The position numbers were made by a program, and so were the translations under genes. The notes beneath the pieces are model-generated. The model did not search any database. It saw nothing but the letters and a program-made list of their open reading frames with translations, and was not told where the DNA came from. From assembly GCF_017591425.1 (NCBI RefSeq), contig NW_024464918.1, positions 21,790,001 to 21,854,000 of the forward strand: a stretch of 64,000 bases of DNA. The letters are read 5' to 3'. Shown here piece by piece: positions 1 to 11,489 of the stretch. The stretch comes from Ochotona curzoniae. Its lineage: Eukaryota > Chordata > Mammalia > Lagomorpha > Ochotonidae. Position 1 is the first letter of the stretch. Each line of letters opens with the position of its first letter.

Positions 1-40
1 TGTAACCAAGTTTTAAGATAAAAATTCATTCTGAGGGATA

Positions 41-285
41 GACTTGTGGCACAGAAGTTAGGTCATCACTTGGAACATGCACATTGCATATCAGATGCCT
101 GGTTTCAATCCCAGCTTTTCCACTTCTGATCCAGTTTTGCTAATATAAATCCTGGGAGTCAGGTGATAGCTCAAGTACATGGGTCCCTTGCCACTGCTAT
201 GGGAGACATAGATTGAATTCTGGGCTCCTCGTTTTGGCCTGGTGTGGAGAGACAGAAACTTGGAGTAGGGGACTTCTTGCTATTG
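41..285 (+). mobile_element. C-type SINE, old copy
   Basis: Diverged tRNA-derived lagomorph SINE: GTGGCACAGAAGTTAGG head, GGTTTCAATCCCAGC B-box-like, then TTCCACTTCTGATCCAG. Confidence 0.6.
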
Positions 286-720
286 TAAGACCATAATCAG
301 GGCTGTTCTTTTGTTGAGAAAGCTCAAGGAGTTTGGGGGAAAGGTCCTGAAGCAGTTGGCATGGAAATGCAAGGGCTAGGAGCTTTCATAATCCTCAAAT
401 TTACATAGTAAACCAAAGATAGGATGCTTCATCTCCCTGTGCTGTTAATCATTAGTAGCCTGTTAGAAGACTACACTGTTTGCTATTGACTCCCCTATTA
501 CATATCTGCATGTAAACTGCATCTTGTTTCAGACCCCCTTCCTTACCTATGTGATCCTCTGTCTTTAAAAGTTTTATGCTGTTAATAAACTTTAGCTATT
601 GACCATCAGTCAGTAGTCTATGTGTATAATTATAGGCTGTGTGCACGAAGTGCATCGCTGCTGGACGGCAAATAGCCTGACCCAGGCCTGGTGTTATGGG
701 CGTTTGGGGTATAAACTAGA
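285..720 (+). mobile_element. LTR-like sequence
   Basis: A unique stretch with a TATA-like TTTAAAAG (566-573), a close AATAAA (584) and a following GT-rich region (AGTCTATGTGTATAATTA), an order typical of LTR U3-R-U5. No internal retroviral coding sequence is adjacent. Boundaries are uncertain and it may be something else. Confidence 0.3.
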
Positions 721-1927
721 TACTAGAGGGAGATTCATATTCATTTCCTAATTCATTTATTTATTCATTTCTCTCTCCCTCTCTCCCTTACTTCCTCCCT
801 CCTCCACCAACTTCTTTTCAAATAGAATGAAAATGAAAAATTTTAAAGTCAACCATCAGAACACTAACATGTATGTTAAAAGAAAAGACTAGTGTGAACC
901 TGGGTGGTAAGCCTACTCCCTAGGGCTCCTTCCTTTTCAACACCTAGCAAGCATCACCCAACCCTTCAAAGCCTTCCTTCCTGGTTCATTTGAAATCGTT
1001 GGCCTACATTGGGTTGGATCAAACAAGTCTTCTGCTTATGCCCTTCTTCTGAGTGACTCCTTCATATACTAGGCATTTTCTTTTTTAACATATAGGTCCT
1101 ACTATGATCATGCCTTCCTGTGCACCAGGGCGCAATGATTTAGAAATCTGTATATTTGAGTTTTGGCTTTATTCCCTGCCTTCCATGGGAACAGAGAGTT
1201 AGCACACCCAAGAATCTGTGATTTAGGTAGCATTCAGTTGTCTTTGAGCCACTGGGATAAAAGCTCTAATCATGGGACTAGATGATGTGAATGAATAGAA
1301 GCATTATTTTTTTTCCCTCTGACTCATGTTGCTCTCAGTTGACCTCATGTTATCTAGTTGTAAATGACATGCACACACCCAGCTCCCAGCACATTTTAGT
1401 AAAATCATGTTTGTTTTACTCAGTGCTGAAAGGATATCTGACACTCTAGAGTTGGCCAGCACTAATAGGCCTGCCATAAAAAAATAAAACTAACCATGGA
1501 GCTTGAACAGGAATTGTTTTGTTTCAGTTTTGGAATTCAAAGTCAAAATGACAACATGTCTAGCTTCTCCTGAGACCTCTCTTCTAGGCTTATGGTCTTT
1601 TTGCTGTGTCCTCACATAGCCTTGATTTGTGCACTGGCCCCCGGTGTTTCTTTCTCTTTTTGTAAGGACATAAGCCTTTTGCGTTAAAGTCACACTCTTA
1701 GGAACCTATTTAACCTCAATTACCCCCCTTAAAGTCTATATCTCAAAATATAGCCACATTGGCAGTTAGGGCTTCTGCTTGTGAAATTTGGGTAAGTATC
1801 TTGCAGCCTATACCATTCTACTTCCAGATTCCCTAGATTCTTGTCCTTCCCATATCCTGAAAAATCACAGACCTTCCTTTAATCTTCAAGATAATTTTCA
1901 CCCATGAAATCATTTGTAAAAAAAATA
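721..1927. other. Gene-free stretch
   Basis: AT-rich unique DNA with a short CT-rich run at 765-800. No exon, RNA gene or recognisable repeat was seen. Confidence 0.5.
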
Positions 1928-2146
1928 TTAGTTTATTTTATTTGAGAGAAAGGATGAGGAAAAAGAATGCCCATATGCTGGTTCACTTTCCAAGGGGCCC
2001 ACAGTGGTTCCTGGCTGAGAACAACAAGCAGGAGCTTGTTGGAATTCAATCCAGATCTCATGTCTGGGTGGCAGAGACTCAGCTACTTGAGCAGTGAGCA
2101 GCAGCCTGTCATGGTGCAAGAGGGAGAATGGATTCCTAATCTTCAT
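1928..2146 (-). mobile_element. C-type SINE fragment, antisense
   Basis: Reads TTTATTTGAGAGAAAGG then GGGGCCCACAGTGG, an antisense body of an old lagomorph SINE. The overlapping open frames are shadows of it. Confidence 0.5.
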
Positions 2147-2631
2147 AAGGTAGCTACTTTAAAAATTTGCAAATATAAATCCTTTCTTTGCACTTGGAGA
2201 TACAAACTTAAAGACAACAAAAACAAAAACATTGTATCCTCAAGTAACTCAGAGCTCTCTTTGAAATATAAACCTTCAAGAAGAACACTCTGTATCTTCC
2301 TCACTTTGTTAAATGCTTGTTTTAACATACACCACTGCCTCCTGACTGAAAAATGCAGAAAATTGTTTCTTCCCTGGGTAAGAAAGAATCCTTTAGCAAA
2401 CCCAGAAGGGTTACTCACATTAACTGACTACTCCTTCTACTTTTCATGAATTTCCACTTCTCTGACTCTACTCAAGCTACACCATTCCATTCTTTAGGTT
2501 CTCATTGTCCCTAAACTGTCCAGTCACCTGTATACAAGTCAAAGTTGAATTCACACAGGGCACTTGTTTTTTCTATAACAATGACATTACAATATGGTAA
2601 TACCGAATGAATAGTACTACTGAATGAATGA

Positions 2632-2975
2632 GGCCCAGTGCAGTGGCTTAGTGACTAAACCCTAGTGACCTTTATACACTGGGATCCCATATGAGTGCTG
2701 GCTTGTATCTCACATGATCCACTTCCCATCCAGCTCCCTGCTTGTGGCCTGGGAAGGCAGTCAAGAGTGACCCAAGGCCTCAGGACCCTGCACCTGTGAG
2801 GGAGACCTGTGAGAAGTTCCTGGCTCCTAGATTTGGATTGGCTTATCTCTGCTTATTGCAGACACTTGGGAAGTGAACCAGTGGATGGAAAATTTCTGTA
2901 TCTCCTTCTCTCTGTGTATCTAACTTTCCTATAATAAATAAACAAACAAACAAACAAACAAATAAATAAATAAAA
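2632..2975 (+). mobile_element. C-type SINE, nearly full length
   Basis: GGCCCAGTGCAGTGGCTTAG head, GGGATCCCATATG, CCACTTCCCATCCAGCTCC body, and an AAAC/AAAT simple-repeat tail at 2935-2975. Confidence 0.8.
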
Positions 2976-4544
2976 TGCACTTAAAGAAGAGATTTAGGAG
3001 AAGTGTCCCTGGATAATCCATCATGATTATATTCACCTTTACTCTGTGCGCTACTATGGCATTCTTTCCCATTTTACATAAAGTGTAATATTCTGCCTTA
3101 AAATAAAAATATTTATTGTCAGTGCTTTTGTAAGATAGTATTAAATTACTAGAGTATATCAATGGTAGAGAAAGTATGCAAGTATGCATGCATGTGTACA
3201 CTTTGAGATGGAGAAGTTTTATATCTAGCCTTAAATATCATGATTACAGTTAAGCAATAATCATTACAGTAACTGTAGACTCCTTTAACTTTTATACATT
3301 ATTTGAAGTGTATTTGAACATATGTATACGGGTACTCAGCATGTAGCTTTTCACAATAGTGCTATGTACTTACACAGTTTATTATAATGCACACCTTTCA
3401 TGTACCATTTGAAGAACTCATATGTATATGTTTTTGTTTTAATTTTTTTGGCACCAAAATAAACTTCCCTTTTAATTCTATTTTCCATGATTTTTTTTAA
3501 GTACTCTCATATGATATTCTAACTTTATGCTAGAATCTTGAAAGAGGACTTCTCTTCATCCCAAAATATGTCCTGTTCTTCTAGATGTTTGAGAGTAGAG
3601 AGAGTACAGTTATTGTAATTTTTTCTCTAGTAAAGTGTTCTATAACTATTATTAGTGAATCATAGCGACTATTATAGTATATAATAATGTTAGTAAAGTA
3701 ACAATTATTAATGAATAATAAACAGAACAGCTTTGCAAAATGCAGAATTTTCATTGAGTAACACAATGTACTTTAAAACTTTTTATAGACAGATGCTTCT
3801 CAGTTTATAATGAGATAACATATTGATAAATCCAGAATAAATTGAAAATATTCAAACTCTTAAATTCATTTAATAACTAGCCAGCCAAACATCATAGTTC
3901 ATAATACATAACATTGATATGTATCTATGTTTATTATTTCTTTAAAAATATATATGCTTAAGTGAAATTTTACACAGAAGTCTTTGAAACTGGCTGCTAA
4001 TGAAGAATTAGACATTAACTTTAACCATCAGGATCGCTTTCCTCAAGTAGTATAAAAGCTAAAACTGAGCATCCTGAACTGGCTGACAAAATTCTTGGAA
4101 ATGAATGTTATGTAAGTAATACTACAACACAGTACAGGTTAAAATTCATCTAATCCTCTGGAGACAGCATTGCCAACAGGTTAGGTGAGTTGACAAGCAG
4201 GAAAATGAAAACATTGAAATAGTATTCTGTCAAAATGCTCTGTGTATCTTTTAGGGGGTTGTTATGGTATTTAACAACTATAATAGAAGAAAAACAATTA
4301 TGAACATAATAGTAACTATATCAATCACGTATATGTTTACTTTCAAATAAAAATGCCATATTTTATTCTTGTTCATTGTTAAAGCTGTGTGTAATGTTGT
4401 TATTGAAGTTAATTTGATAAAGGAATTTAATTTTGGTTTGTACTTTTCTAACTTTTTAACATTTCCTTTTCTAGTTATTCATGTTATCTCCTACAAAAGG
4501 ATTAGTCCTTGAAATGTGCTATTTAACATGTTTAATGTATTCAT
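2976..4544. other. Gene-free stretch
   Basis: AT-rich DNA, no recognised feature. The longest open frames are about 60-90 codons, without conserved motifs. Confidence 0.5.
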
Positions 4545-4760
4545 GTTATCTATTTGAAAAACAAAGAACGCGGAGAGAGAGTGAGCAGAGGCAGAGAGAT
4601 TCAGAGATCTTGTACTTGCTGGTTCAGTTGCTAGATGTCCCTAACACCTAGGTGTGGGCCAGAATTCAGATGTCCTACTTAATATGTCAGGGATCTGACT
4701 GCTTGAGCCTTTAAGGTGCCCTTAGCAGGAAGTCTGCATCGGAAGTGGAAAGTCAAACCC
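4545..4760 (-). mobile_element. C-type SINE, antisense, old
   Basis: ATCTATTTGAAAAACAAAG, a GAGAGAG tract and TCAGAGATCTTGTACTTGC match the antisense tail and body of the SINE. Confidence 0.45.
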
Positions 4761-5622
4761 AGTCACTCTGATACACGATGCAAGTGTGTTAAGTGGCACC
4801 TTAACCAAAAAGCAGAACACCTTCCCCAGTCTTTGCAATTGAGCAAACAAGCTTGTTCTTAAGAACATGTGGTTTAAGAACTTCTCTAGAGAGTTTGGTG
4901 ACAATGTCATTGTAGGTGGAGTTACAGAGAAATGAATGGAGTAACAACATGTTTGAATTTAATGATTGACAGAGTGAAAACACCACAAATTGGGAACAGG
5001 GACAGCTGAGGGAAAGAGCTGGCCTGTGAGATGGAATGTTTGAGTCTCAGATCTCTGGATTGTAAGTTATAGTGTAAAATTCAGAGTATCTATTAGGAAA
5101 TCAGAGCTGCAAGACTAAAGCTAAGGTCTTGAAAAAGATGAAACTAAGGAACTATTTGCACAAAATCATAGTGTAAACAATAAGGCAGCCATAGGGAATG
5201 ATGTCTAATGGGATCTGAGTGTATATTTTTTCACAGTAACCTTCACTAAAATTGACTTTCCCTTGACATTAATGCTTTGATTCTCTCAACTCATTCAAAC
5301 TTTCCTAATATTGTTCAGGAGACAGGAATACAGAATGATAATAGTGATAATGAAATAATGACGACAAAATTATGGTAACAATAAAATCTAGTGCCATACA
5401 GGAGACTTTACATTCCAAGGACAGTTCTTCTCATGCAAGAAAATGATAACCCAATTTGAATATTACATAACATATACATGTATCAACACATGCAATATTT
5501 ATAACTTTCATTTTTTCTAATAAAATTGAATTTAATTAATTTAAAAAATAAGGCTAAGGTACAAGCGGATTAAGTAACATTGAAAGTCATTAATATGATA
5601 TGGAATTGAAATTTGAGTTCAA

Positions 5623-5930
5623 GGGGCCAGTGGCTCAGATGGTTAATCCTCCCCCTCTGAGCACAGGTGTCCCATATGGGTGCATGTTCCTCCTTGGCTG
5701 CCCCACTTCCCATCCAGTTCTCTGCTTGTAGTCTGGGTAAGTAGCCTTGGGAATCTGCACTGGTGTGGGAAACCCAGAAGAAATTCCTGGCTTCTAGCTT
5801 TGGATTGGCTCAGCTCCAGCCACTGCAGCCATTTGGAGGGTGAGCCAGTGGGTGAAAGATCTTTATATCTGTCTTTCCTTCTCTCTCTAAAGATTTCTTC
5901 CCCATAAAAATAAATAAACCTTTAAAAATT
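5623..5930 (+). mobile_element. C-type SINE
   Basis: GGGGCCAGTGGCTCAG head, GGTGTCCCATATGGGTGC, CCCACTTCCCATCCAG, and an AAATAAATAAACC tail. Confidence 0.75.
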
Positions 5931-5949
5931 AGAAGTCAGAGTAGTTTCA

Positions 5950-6215
5950 TTTTAGTTTGTGCATCTTTCCTTCCTTTTCCTATTCTCTCTATTTCCTCTC
6001 TCCTGTACCCTCATCTCTCCTCATCCCTCCGCTCCTCTCTCCCTTTCTTTCCTGTCTCCTCCCTATTCTTTCCCCTCCCCTCTCTTCACCACTCCCTCTC
6101 TTCCCTCTCCCTGCACCTTCTCTTCCCACTTTCTCTCCTCTCTTCCTTTACCTCCCTCCTTCTTTCTCTTCTCCTCTTGTCTCTTCTCCTTTTCCCCATC
6201 TTTCTGTTTGTTTGT
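5950..6215 (+). repeat. Polypyrimidine (CT-rich) tract
   Basis: About 260 bases of almost pure C and T on the plus strand, such as CTCCCTATTCTTTCCCCTCC. Its open frames on both strands are low complexity (Ser/Pro/Leu or Glu/Lys) and not genes. It lies between two SINEs. Confidence 0.85.
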
Positions 6216-6224
6216 TTTTTGTTT

Positions 6225-6450
6225 TCTTTTGAAGCAGAGAAGCACACATATGCAGAACTTATATATCTACTAATTCATATCCTAAATTCCCCTGATGGCT
6301 TGAGCTAGGTCAAAACCAAATCCAGGAGTCAGGAATTCATTCTAGGTCTCCCACATGAGGATTAATTGAGTCATCATCTGCTTACTTCCCAGAGCCCATG
6401 GTATCAGGCAGTAAGAGCCAGGAGCCAGATCTGAGTTACAAACCTAGGTA
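6225..6450 (-). mobile_element. C-type SINE fragment, antisense, old
   Basis: Antisense SINE phrases AGGTCAAAACCAAATCCAGG and GGTCTCCCACATGAGG. Confidence 0.45.
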
Positions 6451-6999
6451 CTCTGGTATTGGATGTGGATGGCTTTTTTGTTTGTTTCCATTTTACGATT
6501 TTTACTTTATGTCCGTAAAGATAACAAAAAAAAATTTGTATTTCATCTGGGGCTTTAATCTTTCTTCTGAGGATTATTTCTAGTTACTCCATAGTTTTGC
6601 AGAATCTTGCAAACCTTTTAATTTGAAGCTTTTTTTTTTGGTCGATGTGAACATCTTAACCAGTGTCGTAACTACGAGGCCAGGCACCTGCTCCATCATG
6701 CTTTTATGTTAAGCTATTGTTTACTAACCACTAAAGATATGCTAGTGAACCTTAGAATTATTAACACTAAGTCACACAATGTCTTGGAAGAATCTATATT
6801 GCCTACAGGAAAACCATTTTTTAAAATACATTTATCTTTCAGAATAGAATTAAATTATCTCTTCTCAAATATTTATGGGAATTGAAATTTCCTGTGGATC
6901 TTGATAAAATGAAAATTTGACCTGGTACATTGGAGATGAGATCTGTAACTCTCCATTTTCTAAGAGTGTAACGATTTTGTTTTGAATGACAGTGACAAA

Positions 7000-7215
7000 A
7001 TGGCAATGAGAGAAGGGAAGGGGGAGAGAGAGGAGGAGGGGAGAGAGAGAGAGAGAAATATGTTCCATCTGCTTTTGATCTTGAGCCAGGGTTAGGCCAG
7101 GTCAAAGCCAGAAGAGCCAGAAACTTCATCCTGGCGTCCCACATGGGTGGGAGGAGCCTAGGTAATTAAAACACCATCTGTTACCTTTCAGGCATCCTGT
7201 AAGGGATGCAGACAT
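7000..7215 (-). mobile_element. C-type SINE, antisense, with GA-rich tail
   Basis: A GA-rich tract (7011-7057) then GAGCCAGGGTTAGGCCAGG and TCCCACATGGGTGGGAGG, the antisense body of the SINE. Confidence 0.55.
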
Positions 7216-8384
7216 CCTGACTGGTGGCTCTAACCTGTTCTGCCCACCGCCTTTACCCAGCCCTGTAAATCTGCATTTAAAAAAAAAATGATCCTATGGT
7301 TTGAAGAGCAAGAGTCTGGAAAGTCGTGAGGCAGATGAAGTCAGAAACGTGTCATAGAATTTACAGTTAAATTATGCTTCAGAATTCTATATAGAGTGAC
7401 CAAATTGTAGCTCAATATATTAAAGTATTGAAGGAACATCCTTTTAATGGTTTGTCATGTCATTTAGAATAAGATAGCGACTTCGGTCCATAGTTTAAAA
7501 GTCCCACCTACATGATATATTTGGAACTGTTATCCAGCTCTTCTCTTGTTACTGAATCCTGACTTCTCCTGTCCTCCATCTATCTGTTTAAAGGAGGCTA
7601 AATTAACTCTACCACTTGCTTTTGTGTATCTGGAGCTGCTTCCCCAACTTCCTTAAGACCTAGCTCACCAAATATCAGTATCTCCACTGAGTCCTCTTTG
7701 GCATCATACCCTTGCTAGCCTTGAGATTGTGCTTTGTTAGCTTCTAATTCCTTTATCCTTCTAGAACAGACCCAATAGAATGTGAAGTCTAAAAGAATAA
7801 AAGTTTATCTGCCTTGTATGTAGGATAACAAATGGCACAGAGTAGATACCTAGTGAGTAGTTTTGAAACTCACATCTCATTTAGCTGTTCTCTAAAAATA
7901 TTTCTTAATGTTTGATAGACTAACTAGCTTTGGATGAGACAATAGAGTAACAGCAGATCAAATCTGGAAAGTTGATGCTCAGAGTATTGGCCAATGTATT
8001 GGAAGTATATGCAAAACAGCAAGAAAATTGTGCTGCTTTATGAGAACTGGTTTTACAATTTTGAAAACAACATTCTTGATACACCATTTGTCCATTGGTG
8101 TATCTAGACAGGATGTTTTTTTGAAGATCAATATTTTTTAAGATGATATAGTTTGCACTTTGAAAAATCTCTTATCATTACCTCTCTTGTGCTTAGGCAC
8201 AACATCAGCACATCAGCTTGTGGCTAATGTCAAGGTATCCTGAGCTCAAGACTCAATCCTCCTTTATAATCAAAAGTATTATAGTTACCTTATGTAAGTT
8301 TAAATTTAGCATCTGTAAAATGGGGATGACAATAATTTCAGGCTTATGGGACTCTGAAGAAGAATGAGGGAACAAATAAGGCAC
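7216..8384. other. Gene-free stretch
   Basis: Nothing recognisable seen between an antisense SINE and the L1 3' fragment. Confidence 0.45.
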
Positions 8385-8612
8385 ACTGTGGGCACTTGGC
8401 ATGGGTATATGTAGTCACTGACCCGGGGACAGCTGTTCCATGCCTTCAGTGTTAGGATTCACTTTAATAGCAGAATGATGGACTTGTGACTGTTTATGAA
8501 GGACTATGACACTGTAATAATATGGGGAAATTGGAGGAGGGAGGATGGGACTTAGGGAATAGGGAGGGGAAATTCCAGAGCCTGTGAACTATATTATAAA
8601 CAAAACAAAACA
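8385..8612 (+). mobile_element. L1 3' UTR fragment
   Basis: Contains AGAATGATGGACTTGTGACTG, GGAGGATGGGACTTAGGGAA and ACAAAACAAAACAAAC at its end. These parallel the L1 3' end at 54560-54780 and the inverted copy at 32.1 kb. Confidence 0.55.
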
Positions 8613-9195
8613 AACTACCTGTGTGCATGGGCTCCACCAGGGTGTTCTCTTCACACAAACCTTCCACATTTTATAGAGGCTTTTATTTTGTTTATTGTCA
8701 CTTTTGGTAAGGCAGAGATGAAAAGACTAAATAATGAACTAGTGTTGGCCCATGAGAGTTGGTTGCTGTTAACAAGAGAAGGTTTAAATTGTAGAATATG
8801 TTTTACTTTGAAGACCTAAAAGACCTGATGGTAAATCTCTTCAGCTCCGAAGAATGTCAAACCTTTTGGTATGACACACTAGGGGTGCACAGAGGGAAGG
8901 GGGAAGAAAATGAGAGCATGAGATTCCCTGTGCCTGCAGAGATAGTTCATGTGATTTTCCTGGAAAGGTGAGTTCAAGGCTACCTTCTGGAATCTTGTGA
9001 CCTGATCAGGTTAAACCAAGTTAAAAGAACGAGGCTGACATCTAGTGGTAGTGGCTGAGAACACACAGAAACCAAAGGCAGACTTCCTTCAGGTTTTATC
9101 TCCCCAGGCTTCAAACATAGTAATGATTTTCTCTTTCTCTATAAAACAAGGTCATTTTTTAAATAAGTGACATGTTATTAAAAATAGTCAATTTA

Positions 9196-9500
9196 GGGTA
9201 AGCATTTATGACACAGCAGTTTAAACCTCCACTTGGAATACCTGCATCCTACGTCGGAGAGCCTGGTTCTGGACTTCACTCCAGTTTCCTACTAACACAG
9301 TGGGAGGGAGCAGATGATGGCCCAGTTACCTGGAGTTCCTGTCACCCATGTGGGAGACCTGCACGTAGCCTCCCGCTTCCCGGTTGCTCCTGTCCCAGAC
9401 CTGGCTGTTGGGAGCATTTGGGGAATTAGATGATTTCTCTACCTCTGTCCTCCCCCTGTCACTCTGTCTTTGAAATGAACAAATCTTTAGGAAATAAAGC
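9196..9500 (+). mobile_element. C-type SINE
   Basis: GGGTAAGCATTTATGACACAG head, CCACTTGGAATACCTGCATCC and CCCATGTGGGAGACC, typical of an older subfamily; it ends in AACAAATCTTTAGG. Confidence 0.65.
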
Positions 9501-11189
9501 AAGTCAAGCAGTTTATTGACTAATGTATTGAAAGGATTGAGATGAAGTGAATATTAGCCATGGTGGAACAAGAGTGGGAAGCAAATGACATTAACTCCTC
9601 CTGTCCTACTCAAACATATACCTATATAAACTAGGCTTTCCTTTCTCTCCTATTAGTATGTGGTCCTGATATCCTCTAATAATTCATGTGGACTTCAGCC
9701 ATGATACTGAGGTTAGCAGGCCACAGGCCTGTGTGTGTGTGTATGTTTATGTGTGGTGGGGGAGGGTCTTAATTTCTCTGCCCCGATATCTGTGCCTTGA
9801 TGGCCTGTGGATTTTTTTTTTTTTTATCAAACCCATCATAATTCCAATCCCCATTTAGAGGAGTTTTTTTTTTTTCTTTTGCCTATGTGTCCTAAAGTCA
9901 TGCATCCCCAAGATAATCACAATAGGAGTTACTATTCCTCTCATGTATTCTTGAATATTTGTGTTTCTCTTCAATGTGAACACTAATATTGTCTGTTATT
10001 TCCTTCTTGGACCTGCATGATAGAGCAGAATTTATAAGCTGGTTAATTCAGATTCATTAAATCAATGAATGAATATGTCTAATCTGTGAAGTGGACATGG
10101 ATATACTTATGGCATAATGTGGTTGTGTAGGCTGAATGAGAGTGGATGTATATAGTGCTTGAACATAGGATTTCATAAACAATGAAAAGGAGTGAATGTC
10201 GTTTTTAAACTCGCATTTTCTGCACCATTGTTTCTCAGTTGTGTTTATAACATGGAAGGGTCAGGGATATTTTAGACCCAGGGGAAGTATTTGAACCACT
10301 GGTACATTCTTTGGAATGCATCAACTAAGTCTTACTGTTTGGGAGAGATTCTATTCAGTTGTATTTGGTAATATACATGAAAATAGAGCAGAAGGATCTG
10401 GAAAGCCTGGAATGGAGTGGTCTCTGCTGGACATTGGATCCTACTCGGGCATAAATTCCACTTCAGCCCAGAATCCCCCTGAAATGAATTGTATGGAGAA
10501 AGAATAGGATGCACAGTCATGTAAAATAACAGACCGATTCATGTAAAATATGCCAAGTGAAACAATGCTCTCATCTCTCTAAAGGCATTTTCCTAAACAC
10601 GCTCTCTTAATGACCGCAGGAAGCCTGTATATTAGGTGTAAGGAGAGGAGGAATGCTTGTTTCCCTAAGTATGTAGTCACAAAGGGAGCAGGAGGAAACA
10701 AGCTCCAGCATATTGTGCTGTTGCTGTTGTAGACTGAATATTGATACCAAGATTAAAATGTGAAAGCAGAGCTCATTTACATGTTTCCACTCACTGTCTT
10801 TGTTAAGGGAGAACAAGTAGAGATTGCATCTCAAAGGTTTTAAGAATGTACTGTCTGATTCTGATACACAATGATATTGTTTCACATGAATTATTTAATA
10901 CCTACAGTGAGACTTTCAAAGTGTTTTTCCACATCCATAACACTTGCACAGTGTTTTCTATCTGTAATCTTGCTAAAGCTTGTTTTTTTTCACTGTGTAA
11001 GGTCTGATAGTGAGAGCAGGATTGTAGTATACTTTTGTTTACATGCTTTTGAACTTCTGAATTGTGTATACTCTGCAGAATGCTGACTTCAGAAAAGAAG
11101 ATTTCTCTGTCACTGTGCTGATAATTTTTTCCCTTTCTATGAATATGTTGATGTCTGTTGAATTATAAGTCTTGGCAAATTTTTAAATT
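9501..11189. other. Gene-free stretch
   Basis: Contains a short TG tract near 9730 and T-runs near 9810 and 9860. No exon or known repeat was recognised. Confidence 0.45.
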
Positions 11190-11420
11190 AAATTTGTTTT
11201 TAAAAATATTGTTCATATAATTGAGAGAGATGCATGCCCATATGGGTCTCCAGTTAGGGTGCTGAGGGTCTGGGTATGGATGAAGGTGGGTGGGATAGAT
11301 AGTTTGTTTTTCCTCCCATGTCTTCAGGGCAGAAGAGGAGTGGGCCACACTGCTGTCAAATTACATCTGCATCTGGGGATAGCAGGCAGACCTTCAGTGA
11401 TGTCTTAGAGACCCTGATGT
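11190..11420 (-). mobile_element. C-type SINE fragment, antisense, old
   Basis: Weak match: TTGAGAGAGATGCATGCCC, then GGTCTCCAGTTAGGG. Low confidence. Confidence 0.35.
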
Positions 11421-11489
11421 GGAAAGAGGATTCCAAGGGTGGTACTTGAGTGGTTTTGTTTCACCAGGGTTGAAAAAATCTTTCCAAAA

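Noticed and set aside
1967..2449. 160-codon open frame as a gene
   Set aside because: Its first half reads through an antisense SINE and the rest has no recognisable motif.
5957..6273. Open frames rich in Ser/Pro/Leu or Glu/Lys
   Set aside because: They are translations of the polypyrimidine tract and low complexity.
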